64,000 bases of DNA from Cryobacterium algoricola (lineage in GTDB: Bacteria > Actinomycetota > Actinomycetes > Actinomycetales > Microbacteriaceae): positions 1-64,000 of the forward strand of contig NZ_SOFG01000023.1 in the NCBI RefSeq assembly GCF_004402485.1, written 5' to 3'. This document shows positions 47,242 to 55,638 of the stretch, one piece after another. The position numbers and the translations under genes were made by a program. The notes under the pieces were generated by a model, which ran no database searches, had not been told where the DNA came from, and saw only the letters and a list, made by a program, of their open reading frames with translations. Position 1 is the first letter of the stretch, and every line of letters starts with the position of its first letter.

Positions 47242-50200
47242 GACGACCTCCTGGGGTTGGGGTTCTTCTGCGCCGTCGCCGGCGGAGCGGCGGGGGCGAC
47301 CGGTTCCTCGACCGGGCGGGGGAAGATCGCCGCGAGCAGGGAACCCGCCCAGGCGATCAGGGCCGCGTCGCCGAGCGGTTCGTCGTTGATCCGCGGCATC
47401 GGCACCATGATGGCCCCGGTTGCGACGGTGTACCGCGAGCCGGGGTACATCCGCTTCAGGCGCACCTGCATCGAGTCGGCGAGGTCGGCCGAGGCGACCC
47501 GCAGGTTGGAGCCCATCGCGACGACTTCGCTCAGGCCGGCCTGCTGGGAGAGCCAGCGCAGCCGGGAGACCAGGATCAGGTTCTGCACCGGCTGCGGCGG
47601 CTCGCCGTAGCGGTCGGTGAGCTCGTCGAGCACGAGGTCGATCTGGTCCCTGGCCGCGGTCGGGGAGCTCGCCGCGGAGAGCTTCTGGTAGGCCTCGAGG
47701 CGGAGACGCTCGCTGTCGACGTAGTCCTCGGGGATGTGCGCGTCGACGGGCAGCTCGAGCCGGAGCTCGGTCTGGCCCTCTGCGACGTCGCCGCGGAAGG
47801 CGCTCACGGCCTCACCGATCATGCGCAGGTAGAGGTCGAAGCCGACGCCGGCGATGTGCCCCGCCTGTTCGCCGCCGAGCAGGTTGCCCGCTCCGCGGAT
47901 CTCGAGGTCTTTCAGGGCGACCTGCATGCCCGCGCCGAGCTCGTTGTTCGCGGCGATCGTCGAGAGCCGGTCGTGGGCGATCTCGGTGAGCGGCTTGTTC
48001 TCGTCGTAGAGGAAGTACGCGTACGCGCGCTCCCGGCCGCGGCCGACGCGGCCGCGCAGCTGGTGGAGCTGGCTCAGCCCGAACTTGTCCGCCCGGTCGA
48101 TGATGATCGTGTTCGCGTTGGCGATGTCGAGCCCGGTCTCGATGATCGTCGTGGAGACGAGCACATCGAACTTGCGCTCCCAGAAGTCCACGACGACCTG
48201 CTCGAGCTGCGCCTCGGGCAGTTGCCCGTGGGCGACGGCGATGCGGGCCTCGGGCACGAGTTCGGCGAGGTGCGCGGCGATCCGGTTGATGCTCGACACC
48301 CGGTTGTGCACGACGAAGATCTGGCCCTCGCGGAGCAGCTCGCGCCGGATCGCGGCGGCGACCTGCCGGTCGGAGTATGGCCCGACGAAGGTGAGGATGG
48401 GGTGCCGGTCCTCCGGCGGGGTCGCGAGGGTCGACATCTCGCGGATGCCGGTGACCGCCATCTCGAGCGTGCGCGGGATCGGCGTCGCGCTCATCGCGAG
48501 GATGTCGACGTTGGTCTTGAGCTTCTTGAGGGCGTCCTTGTGCTCAACGCCGAACCGCTGCTCCTCGTCGATGATGACGAGCCCGAGGTCCTTGAAGATG
48601 ATCGACCCGGTCAGGAGCCGGTGGGTGCCGATCACGAGGTCGACGGTGCCGTCGAGGATGCCGGCGATCGTCTCCCGGGATTCCTTCTCGGTCTGGAACC
48701 GGCTCAGCGCCCGGATGTGCACGGGGAAGCCGGCGAAGCGTTCCTGGAACGTCTCCATGTGCTGGCGCACGAGCAGGGTCGTCGGCACCAGGATCGCGAC
48801 CTGCTTGCCGTCCTGGATCGCCTTGAAGGCGGCACGCACGGCGACCTCGGTCTTGCCGAAACCGACGTCGCCGGAGAGCAGCCGGTCCATCGGGATGGGC
48901 CGTTCCATGTCGGCCTTGACCTCGTCGATGGTCGTGAGCTGGTCGGGGGTCTCCGCGAACGGGAACGCCTCCTCGAGCTCGCGCTGCCACGGGGTATCCG
49001 GACCGAAGGCGTGGCCCTTGCTCGCCATGCGTGCCGAGTAGAGCTTGACCAGCTCGACGGCGATGTCCCGCACCGCGTGCCGGGCCTTCGACTTCGCGCT
49101 CGACCAGTCGCTGCCGCCCATCTTGCTGAGCGCGGGAGCCTCGCCGCCGATGTACCGGCTGACGAGGTCAAGCTGGTCGGTGGGCACGAAGAGCTTGTCG
49201 CCGGGGTGCCCGCGCTTGGACGGCGCGTACTCGAGCACGAGGTACTCGCGCTTGGTCTTGACCGGGTTGCGGCCTCCGCTCGACACCTCGCGCTGGGTCA
49301 GTTCGACGAACCGTCCGATGCCGTGGGTCTGGTGCACGACGTGGTCGCCGGCCTTCAGCTGCAGCGGGTCGACGACGTTCTTGCGCCGGCTCGCGAGCTT
49401 CTTCACCTGGCGGGCGTCGTAGCCGACCGTGCGTCCGTAGAACTCGGACTCGCTGACGAGGGTGAGTTTCGTCTCGGCGAGCTCGAAACCGTGGTCGACG
49501 GATGCCTTCAGCAGGTACGCGATGCCGGGTTCCGGTTGGGCGGGCCATTCGGTCACGATCCGCGCGGGGAGCTCATGCTCGGAGAGAACGGCGGCGGCGC
49601 GTTCGACGAGCCCGGCACCCTGGGCGAGCACGCCGACGGTCCAGCCGTCCTTCATCCGGCTGCTGAGGTGCCCGATGGCGCCCTCGACGCTGCCCTGGAA
49701 GCTGGGGACCGCCTCGCCCTCGACCCTGATGGTGAGGAGCTCGTCGATTTCGCGGTGCTCCGGCAGCACCGGGGCATCCGTCGGGGCGGCCTGGAAGGAA
49801 CTGAAGGTCCACCAGACGTGCGCGGAGGCCGGTGCGCCGGGGGCGGTGTGCGTGACCGAGTCGCGCAGCCGGCCGAGGGTGAGGAAGTCGCCGGATTCGA
49901 GGTCGATCGGGGCGTCTGCACCCGCGGTCGCCGCGCTCCAGGCGGCGCCGAGGAACTCCCGGTTGGTCTCGGCGAGGCTGATCGCCCGGCTGGCGACGCG
50001 CTCGGGCGAGACCACGGCGACGGCGGCTTCGGCGGGGAGGTAGTGCGTGATCGGCACGAGCCGGTCGACGAGGGCGGGCGCGAGGCTCTCCATGCCCTCG
50101 ACCGGGATTCCCTCCGCGATCTTGGCGAGCAGCCCGGCGAGGCTCGGGAACTCGTGCTGCATCTCCCGGGCGCGCTGCCGCACGGCGGGGCTCAGCAGCA

Positions 50201-50921
50201 GTTCACGGCTCGGCGGCAGGCTCACCGAGGCGACCGGTTCCGGCAGGGAGCGCTGGTCGGCGACGGAGAAGGCGCGGATCTGCTCGACCTCATCGCCGAA
50301 GAACTCGACCCGGGACGGGTGCGGGGCGATCGAGGGGAACACGTCGAGGATGCCGCCGCGCACGGCGAACTCGCCGCGCCGGGTGACCATGTCGACGCGG
50401 GTGTACGCGAGCTCGACGAGCTGCACGGCGATGGCGCTCAGGTCGTTGCCGCGGGCGCCTGCCGTGAGCACGACGGGGGCGAAGTCGGTGAGGTTGTCGG
50501 CGACCGGCTGCAGGGCCGCGCGCACGGATGCGATCACGATCAGCGGGCGGCGGAGGTCCGGTTCGGTCTCCTCCCACTCCCGCATCCGCCGCAGTGCGAA
50601 GAGCCGCTTGCCGACGATCTCCGCGCTCGGGCTCAGCCGTTCGTGCGGGAGGGTCTCCCAGGCCGGGAAGCCGATGATCTCGGCGTCTTCGGTGAAGCAG
50701 TCGAGGTTGTCGTGCAGGTACTCCGACTCACGCCCGGTCGCGGTGATGACCAGCAGGGCCGGGGCCTTGCCCAGCCGCGCGCGCTGCTCGAGGAGCGCGG
50801 CGAGCACGGGCGCCCTCAGGCCTTCGGTGAGTGAGAAGTCGGCGTCGCGGCCCGCGCACGCGAGGGCTCGCTCGAACGTGGAGGCGCGCAAAAGTGTGGC
50901 AATTACGCCGTGGAGGGTCAC
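47238..50921 (-). CDS. mfd: transcription-repair coupling factor Mfd
   Basis: 1227 residues, full family length. The N-terminal UvrB-homology module is at about 1-350. The RNA-polymerase-interacting domain is around 500-600 (GDHVVHQTHGIGRFV). The RecG-like translocase has Walker A GDVGFGKTEVA near residue 685, the DEEQRFGV box near 786 and HQLRGRVGRG in motif VI. The C-terminal TRCF domain is present. It removes stalled RNA polymerase at DNA lesions and recruits UvrA. First gene of an mfd-mazG-(hisS) unit. Confidence 0.97.
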   Translation of the reverse strand: MTLHGVIATLLRASTFERALACAGRDADFSLTEGLRAPVLAALLEQRARLGKAPALLVITATGRESEYLHDNLDCFTEDAEIIGFPAWETLPHERLSPSAEIVGKRLFALRRMREWEETEPDLRRPLIVIASVRAALQPVADNLTDFAPVVLTAGARGNDLSAIAVQLVELAYTRVDMVTRRGEFAVRGGILDVFPSIAPHPSRVEFFGDEVEQIRAFSVADQRSLPEPVASVSLPPSRELLLSPAVRQRAREMQHEFPSLAGLLAKIAEGIPVEGMESLAPALVDRLVPITHYLPAEAAVAVVSPERVASRAISLAETNREFLGAAWSAATAGADAPIDLESGDFLTLGRLRDSVTHTAPGAPASAHVWWTFSSFQAAPTDAPVLPEHREIDELLTIRVEGEAVPSFQGSVEGAIGHLSSRMKDGWTVGVLAQGAGLVERAAAVLSEHELPARIVTEWPAQPEPGIAYLLKASVDHGFELAETKLTLVSESEFYGRTVGYDARQVKKLASRRKNVVDPLQLKAGDHVVHQTHGIGRFVELTQREVSSGGRNPVKTKREYLVLEYAPSKRGHPGDKLFVPTDQLDLVSRYIGGEAPALSKMGGSDWSSAKSKARHAVRDIAVELVKLYSARMASKGHAFGPDTPWQRELEEAFPFAETPDQLTTIDEVKADMERPIPMDRLLSGDVGFGKTEVAVRAAFKAIQDGKQVAILVPTTLLVRQHMETFQERFAGFPVHIRALSRFQTEKESRETIAGILDGTVDLVIGTHRLLTGSIIFKDLGLVIIDEEQRFGVEHKDALKKLKTNVDILAMSATPIPRTLEMAVTGIREMSTLATPPEDRHPILTFVGPYSDRQVAAAIRRELLREGQIFVVHNRVSSINRIAAHLAELVPEARIAVAHGQLPEAQLEQVVVDFWERKFDVLVSTTIIETGLDIANANTIIIDRADKFGLSQLHQLRGRVGRGRERAYAYFLYDENKPLTEIAHDRLSTIAANNELGAGMQVALKDLEIRGAGNLLGGEQAGHIAGVGFDLYLRMIGEAVSAFRGDVAEGQTELRLELPVDAHIPEDYVDSERLRLEAYQKLSAASSPTAARDQIDLVLDELTDRYGEPPQPVQNLILVSRLRWLSQQAGLSEVVAMGSNLRVASADLADSMQVRLKRMYPGSRYTVATGAIMVPMPRINDEPLGDAALIAWAGSLLAAIFPRPVEEPVAPAAPPATAQKNPNPRRSS

Positions 50922-50953
50922 CCGGTAATTCTACGCAGCACCGCCGACCATCG

Positions 50954-51003
50954 CCTTTCCGGTCGAGAGTTACCGTTCCGCCGGTAACTCTCGACCGGAA
51001 AGG
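50954..51003. repeat. 22-bp perfect inverted repeat between pth and mfd
   Basis: CCTTTCCGGTCGAGAGTTAC onward (50954-50975) pairs perfectly with 50982-51003 around the loop TTCCGC. Neither side has a T run. It lies 17 bp beyond the pth stop, so it may serve as a T-less terminator, or it may be a dispersed intergenic palindrome. Confidence 0.85.
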
Positions 51004-51020
51004 TCACTGTCGCGGGCGGG

Positions 51021-51602
51021 TCAGGGCGCGTGGAACTTCTGCTGCGCAGCGGTGACGCCCTCGGCGGCGATCAGCTGGATCGCATCCGCTGCGTCTTCGA
51101 GCAGGTTCGGCAGGGTCTCGCGCTCGGTCTTCGAGAAGTCGCGCAGCACGAAGTCAGCCGGTGCCTGGCGGCCGGGCGGGCGGCCCAGACCGAGGCGGAT
51201 GCGCACGAAGTCCTTCGTGCCGACGGCCGCAATGATGTCGCGGAGCCCGTTGTGGCCCCCGTGACCGCCGCCGACCTTGATCTTGAGCGTGTCGAACGGC
51301 AGGTCGAGCTCGTCGTGCACGACGATGAGTCGCTCCGGTTCGAGCTTGTAGAACCGCAGCAGGGCGGACACCGGCCCGCCGGACACGTTCATGTAGGTGT
51401 TCGGCGTCGCGAGCACGAGCCCGGGGCCGCCGGGGAAGCTGCGCCCGGAGGCGACCGTCGCGTTGGTCTTGTGGGTCTTGAAATTCGCCGACAGTCGGTC
51501 GGCGAGCACGGCGGTCACCATGTGACCGACGTTGTGGCGGTTTCCGGCGTAGTCGGGCCCGGGGTTACCGAGCCCGACTACGAGCCAGAGATTCTCGTCC
51601 AG
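51021..51602 (-). CDS. pth: peptidyl-tRNA hydrolase, apparent CTG start
   Basis: 193 residues if translation starts at CTG 51602-51600. The first ATG in frame (51521) would remove the essential N-terminus, which reads WLVVGLGNPGPDYAGNRHNVG and includes catalytic His23. A perfect AAGGAGG lies six nt before the CTG, and no ATG, GTG or TTG is in frame near it; ATT at 51608-51606 is too close to the ribosome site. NTYMNVSG and DELDLPF motifs follow. The enzyme recycles tRNA from peptidyl-tRNA dropped by ribosomes. It follows rplY, 49 bp downstream. Confidence 0.93.
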   Translation of the reverse strand: MDENLWLVVGLGNPGPDYAGNRHNVGHMVTAVLADRLSANFKTHKTNATVASGRSFPGGPGLVLATPNTYMNVSGGPVSALLRFYKLEPERLIVVHDELDLPFDTLKIKVGGGHGGHNGLRDIIAAVGTKDFVRIRLGLGRPPGRQAPADFVLRDFSKTERETLPNLLEDAADAIQLIAAEGVTAAQQKFHAP

Positions 51603-51651
51603 GGAAATCCTCCTTGGTCGACGAGATCAGGCAGAAGCTGTGAAGCGGATG

Positions 51652-52281
51652 CTACTCGGCGGGGGCTTCCACGACGGCGGCCTCGGCGTCGGCGTCAGCC
51701 ACGACCTCTTCCTCTTCCTCGGCCTCGGGCAGGTGCACGCTGATGACGACGGCGTCTGCATCGGAGATGAGCGCGGCACCGTCGGGAAGGACGATCTCGC
51801 CGGCCTTGATCTGGGCGCCCTCGTCGAGGCCCTCGACGTTGACCACGACGTTCTGCGGGATGTTGGTCGCTTCGACCTCGAGCAGCAGGGTCTTGATGTC
51901 CAGGTCGATGACGTTTCCGGCGATGATCTCACCGGTCAGGTGCACGGCGACCTCAACCTGGACCTTCTCACCCTTGCGGATGACGATGAGGTCGAGGTGT
52001 TCGATGATCTGACGGACCGGGTCCTTCTGGACGTCCTTGACGAGGGTCAGGTGGGTCTCGCCGTTGACCTCGAGCTCGAGCACCGCGTTGGCGCGACGCA
52101 GGATCAGGCCGATCTGGTGGGACGGAAGTGCAACGTGCACCGGGTCGGTGCCGTGGCCGTAGATGACGGCCGGGATCTTGCCGAGCACGCGCAGCTTGCG
52201 GGCCGCACCCTTGCCGAACTTGGTGCGCAGGTCGGCGTCGATCTTGTTGTCGATGACCTTTTTGTCCTTGGCCTCAGCCAT
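51652..52281 (-). CDS. rplY: 50S ribosomal protein L25/general stress protein Ctc
   Basis: 209 residues: the N-terminal L25 5S-rRNA-binding domain (about 1-95; RTKFGKGAARKLRVLGKIPAVIYG) and the C-terminal TL5/Ctc beta domain (about 100-185), ending in an acidic Ala/Glu/Val-rich tail. It binds 5S rRNA in the large subunit. A rplY-pth pair is common in bacteria. Ribosome site AAGGAGACATC precedes the ATG. Confidence 0.95.
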   Translation of the reverse strand: MAEAKDKKVIDNKIDADLRTKFGKGAARKLRVLGKIPAVIYGHGTDPVHVALPSHQIGLILRRANAVLELEVNGETHLTLVKDVQKDPVRQIIEHLDLIVIRKGEKVQVEVAVHLTGEIIAGNVIDLDIKTLLLEVEATNIPQNVVVNVEGLDEGAQIKAGEIVLPDGAALISDADAVVISVHLPEAEEEEEVVADADAEAAVVEAPAE

Positions 52282-52584
52282 GATGTCTCCTTGTCAGGCC
52301 GCTACGGCCCAGATCAGTTGCGCAGCCGATGGCCGCGCGATGGGTGCTGGTTCAACTCGAACGCGTGTCGCGTGAGGAAAGGCCGTGAAGCATTTCGCCG
52401 CGTCGATAACGGATGCCGAGCGCGAGTGACACGCCTGGCAGCCCTCGCCGAAGTTCAACTGCCAAGCCTAGCGGAGTGTGGGGGAACCGCGCACCAGCAT
52501 CCGCCCGCCCGGGTCGGGCAGGCGCCCAGCCCGACCGACTAACCTTGAACGTGGTTCTCAACCAACGATTTTGAAGGAGCGAAC
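52282..52584. other. intergenic region between rplY and gnd
   Basis: 303 bp between divergent genes. It should contain both promoters, but I see no convincing -35/-10 pair or palindrome. GAAGGAGCGAAC just before 52585 is the gnd ribosome site. Confidence 0.5.
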
Positions 52585-54042
52585 GTGACCGTAACCGGTG
52601 CAGCACAGGCAAATATTGGCGTCGTCGGACTGGCGGTGATGGGCTCGAACCTCGCCCGTAACCTCGCCAGCCGGGAGGGGAACACCGTCGCGGTCTACAA
52701 CCGCTCGTACGTGCGCACCCAGACCCTCATGACGGAACACCCCGAGGCCGGCTTCGTCGCCTCGGAGACCATCGAGGACTTCGTCGCGTCGCTGAGCCGC
52801 CCGCGTACCGCCATCATCATGGTCCAGGCCGGCAAGGGCACGGACGCGGTCATCAGCCAGCTCGCCGGGCTGTTCGAGCCCGGCGACATCATTGTCGACG
52901 GCGGCAACGCGGACTTCCACGACACCATCCGCCGCGAAAAGGCGATCAGCGCGACCGGCATCAACTTCGTCGGCGCCGGCATCTCCGGCGGCGAAGAGGG
53001 CGCGCTCAAGGGCCCGAGCATCATGCCCGGCGGCTCCGCGCTCGCCTACGAGACCCTCGGCCCGATCCTCGAGTCGATCGCCGCCGTCGTCGACGGCGTC
53101 CCGTGCGTCACCCACATCGGCACCGACGGCGCCGGCCACTTCGTCAAGATGGTGCACAACGGCATCGAATACGCCGACATGCAGCTCATCGCCGAGGCCT
53201 ACGACCTGCTCCGCCACGTGACCGGCCACTCCCCCGCCGCCATCGCCGACGTGTTCACCGAATGGAACAAGGGCGACCTCGAGAGCTACCTCATCGAGAT
53301 CACCGCCGAGGTCCTCCGCCAGGTCGACGCCGAGACCGGCCTGCCGTTCATCGACATCGTCCTCGACGAGGCCGGCTCCAAGGGAACCGGCGTCTGGACC
53401 GTGCAGAACGCGCTCGACCTCGGCGTGCCCGTCGCCGGAATCGCGGAGGCCGTGTTCGCCCGTGCCGTGTCGAGCCACCCCGAACAGCGCGGCCCGGTGC
53501 GTGCCTCGATCAGCGCCCGCCCCGAGATCGCCGTCGTCGGCCACACCTTCGTCGACGACGTGCGCCAGGCGCTCTATGCCTCGAAGGTCGTCGCGTACGC
53601 GCAGGGCTTCGACGAGATCATCGCCGGTGCCGCCAAGTACAACTGGAACATCGACAAGGGCGCCGTCGCCACGATCTGGCGCGGCGGCTGCATCATCCGC
53701 GCCCAGTTCCTGAACCGCATCGTGGATGCCTACGCGAACGACCCGTCGATCCCGACCCTGCTCGTCGACCCGTTCTTCGCCGCGGCCGTCGCCTCGGGTG
53801 AGTCGGCCTGGCGCCGCGTCGTCTCGACGGCTGCGCTCTCCGGCATCCCGGTCCCCGGCTTCGCCTCGGCCCTGAGCTACTTCGACTCGCTCGCCGCGGA
53901 ACGCCTGCCCGCCGCCCTCGTGCAGGGCCAGCGCGACTTCTTCGGAGCACACACCTACAAGCGCGTCGACAAGCCCGGCGTGTTCCACACCCTGTGGTCG
54001 GGCGACCGCACCGAGATCGCCACGGAAGCCTCCACCCACTAG
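52585..54042 (+). CDS. gnd: 6-phosphogluconate dehydrogenase (NADP-type, decarboxylating)
   Basis: 485 residues from a GTG with GAAGGAG before it. The N-terminal Rossmann domain has GVVGLAVMGSNLARNLA. The catalytic part has GISGGEEGALKGPSIMPGG and the KMVHNGIEYADMQ signature with the catalytic Lys. The C-terminal all-alpha domain is full length. This is the long homodimeric (GndA) type of the oxidative pentose phosphate pathway, giving ribulose 5-phosphate, CO2 and NADPH. Confidence 0.97.
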   Translation: MTVTGAAQANIGVVGLAVMGSNLARNLASREGNTVAVYNRSYVRTQTLMTEHPEAGFVASETIEDFVASLSRPRTAIIMVQAGKGTDAVISQLAGLFEPGDIIVDGGNADFHDTIRREKAISATGINFVGAGISGGEEGALKGPSIMPGGSALAYETLGPILESIAAVVDGVPCVTHIGTDGAGHFVKMVHNGIEYADMQLIAEAYDLLRHVTGHSPAAIADVFTEWNKGDLESYLIEITAEVLRQVDAETGLPFIDIVLDEAGSKGTGVWTVQNALDLGVPVAGIAEAVFARAVSSHPEQRGPVRASISARPEIAVVGHTFVDDVRQALYASKVVAYAQGFDEIIAGAAKYNWNIDKGAVATIWRGGCIIRAQFLNRIVDAYANDPSIPTLLVDPFFAAAVASGESAWRRVVSTAALSGIPVPGFASALSYFDSLAAERLPAALVQGQRDFFGAHTYKRVDKPGVFHTLWSGDRTEIATEASTH

Positions 54043-54072
54043 TCGAAGCATCCGCCTCTCTCTGAGCCTGAA

Positions 54073-54145
54073 CGCTCTCCGCGAGAGCGGAGAAAGTGCC
54101 CCTTCCCGCTGCGGGAAGGGGCACTTTTTACGCTCTCGCGGAGAG
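54073..54145 (+). terminator. nested-palindrome terminator after gnd
   Basis: The central hairpin is a 16-bp perfect stem (54093-54108 with 54112-54127) with the triloop CTG, followed by T residues to 54129. It is flanked by a 15-bp inverted repeat (54075-54089 with 54131-54145). Each flanking arm can also fold on itself, so two alternative folds exist: one long stem or three small hairpins. Confidence 0.85.
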
Positions 54146-54177
54146 TGGAGCCGGAATTTGGGATACTGGAGCCCACG

Positions 54178-54564
54178 ATGAACGACGACGACGGCAGCGA
54201 GCAGCACGAGCACCCGGAGCTCGCCGGGTATGAGCCGCATGACAGCGCCCGCCCGCTGCGCAGCAGGCGGACGCTGCTCGTCATGCGCATCGCCGTGCTG
54301 CTCGGGCTCGTGGCCCTGATCGTGCCGGGGATCCTCACGTCGCTCCAGATCGCATCCGCGACCGCCACGAACGCGTGCTCCGTCGCGGTCGCCCACTACT
54401 ACCCGCTCGCGGAGGGGTCCACCGCGCGCTTCGACCTGGCCGGGCCCGGCGGGTTCGGCTGGCAGTGTTACGCGATCGACGTGCACGAGCGGGAGGCCTG
54501 GGTGATCGCACTCGGCCTGATCCCCCGCGCGCCGGGCTTCGGCCCACCGATCGTGCCGGCCTAG
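54178..54564 (+). CDS. small single-pass membrane protein, unknown function
   Basis: 128 residues from the ATG at 54178 (GGAG at spacing 6). An acidic N-terminus, then one membrane helix (about residues 35-57), then a short extracytoplasmic part with two Cys residues (NACSVAV and WQCYAID) that could form a disulfide. It resembles small conserved actinobacterial membrane proteins. No function can be assigned. Confidence 0.75.
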   Translation: MNDDDGSEQHEHPELAGYEPHDSARPLRSRRTLLVMRIAVLLGLVALIVPGILTSLQIASATATNACSVAVAHYYPLAEGSTARFDLAGPGGFGWQCYAIDVHEREAWVIALGLIPRAPGFGPPIVPA

Positions 54565-54606
54565 GCATCCGCCACCCGCGTGCGCCCGCCAGGGTGTCGC
54601 GGTTAA

Positions 54607-54644
54607 CGACGGATGCCCCGCTCGGGTGAGCGGGGCATCCGTCG
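54607..54644. terminator. probable bidirectional hairpin between convergent genes
   Basis: A 17-bp perfect stem (54607-54623 with 54628-54644) and a GGGT loop, located between the stop codons of the small membrane protein gene and prs. T runs are lacking on both sides, as is common for actinobacterial terminators. Confidence 0.7.
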
Positions 54645-54660
54645 GTGGGGGCAGCGCGGG

Positions 54661-55638
54661 TTACGCGGCGCCCTCGAACATCGAGGTGACGGATCCCTCG
54701 TCGAAGACCTCGTGGATCGCGCGGGCCAGGAGCGGGGCGATCGGCAGCACGGTCAGGGTCGGGAAGCGCTTCTCCGGCGGGATCGGCAGGGTGTCGGTGA
54801 CGACGACCTCGGTGATCGCCGGGTTCTGCAGCAGCTCGAGCGCGGGGTGGCTGAACACCGCGTGGGTCGCGGCCACGACGACGCCGATCGCGCCGGCGGC
54901 ACGGAGTGCCTCGGCGGCGAGGACGATGGTGCGCCCGGTGTCGATCATGTCGTCGACGAGCAGGCAGACGCGGCCGGAGACCTGGCCGACGATCTCGTGC
55001 ACGGAGACGCGGTTCGGCACCAGCGGGTCGCGACGCTTGTGGATGATCGCCAGCGGGGCTCCGAGCTTGTCGCTCCAGATGTCGGCGACGCGGACGCGGC
55101 CCATGTCCGGCGACACCACGGTGAGCGTTGCGGGGTCGAGCTTCTCCTGGAAGTGCTCGAGCAGCACCGGCATGGCGAAGAGGTGGTCGACGGGGCCGTC
55201 GAAGAAGCCCTGGATCTGGGCGGCGTGCAGGTCGATCGACATGATGCGGTCGGCGCCGGCGACCTTGAACAGGTCGGCGACGAGACGGGCCGATACCGGC
55301 TCGCGGCCGCGGCCCTTCTTGTCCTGGCGGGCGTAAGGGTAGAACGGCGCTACAACCGTGATGCGCTTGGCGGAGGCCCGCTTGAGCGCGTCGACCATGA
55401 TGAGCTGTTCCATCAGCCATTCATTGATCGGGTTGGTGTGCGACTGGATCACGAAGGTGTCGCTGCCGCGCACGCTCTCGTCGAAACGGGCATAAATCTC
55501 GCCGTTCGCGAAGGTACGCGCGTCGGTGTGCACGAGTTCGGTACCGAGCTCCTTGGCGATGTCCAGTGCCAATTGTGGGTGTGCTCGCCCCGAAACCAAT
55601 ACAAGTCGTTTCTCGCCGCTGGCATTGATTCCAGGCAC
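54661..55638 (-). CDS. prs: ribose-phosphate pyrophosphokinase
   Basis: 325 residues from a GTG placed directly after the glmU stop (TAGGTG). Type I PRPP synthase: LVLVSGRAHPQLALDIA at the start, the FYPYARQDKKGRGREP catalytic segment and the PRPP-binding motif LLVDDMIDTGRTI. It makes phosphoribosyl pyrophosphate from ribose 5-phosphate and ATP for nucleotide, His and Trp synthesis. The glmU-prs pair is a common actinobacterial operon. Confidence 0.97.
   Translation of the reverse strand: MPGINASGEKRLVLVSGRAHPQLALDIAKELGTELVHTDARTFANGEIYARFDESVRGSDTFVIQSHTNPINEWLMEQLIMVDALKRASAKRITVVAPFYPYARQDKKGRGREPVSARLVADLFKVAGADRIMSIDLHAAQIQGFFDGPVDHLFAMPVLLEHFQEKLDPATLTVVSPDMGRVRVADIWSDKLGAPLAIIHKRRDPLVPNRVSVHEIVGQVSGRVCLLVDDMIDTGRTIVLAAEALRAAGAIGVVVAATHAVFSHPALELLQNPAITEVVVTDTLPIPPEKRFPTLTVLPIAPLLARAIHEVFDEGSVTSMFEGAA

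Noticed and set aside
45271-47610. A 779-codon plus-strand open frame across hisS and mazG
   Set aside because: Shadow of three real minus-strand genes with clear motifs.
47736-50834. A 1032-codon open frame on the plus strand
   Set aside because: It is antisense to mfd. Long antisense frames are expected in GC-rich codon use, and the product is Arg/Glu/Asp/Val-rich with no family match.
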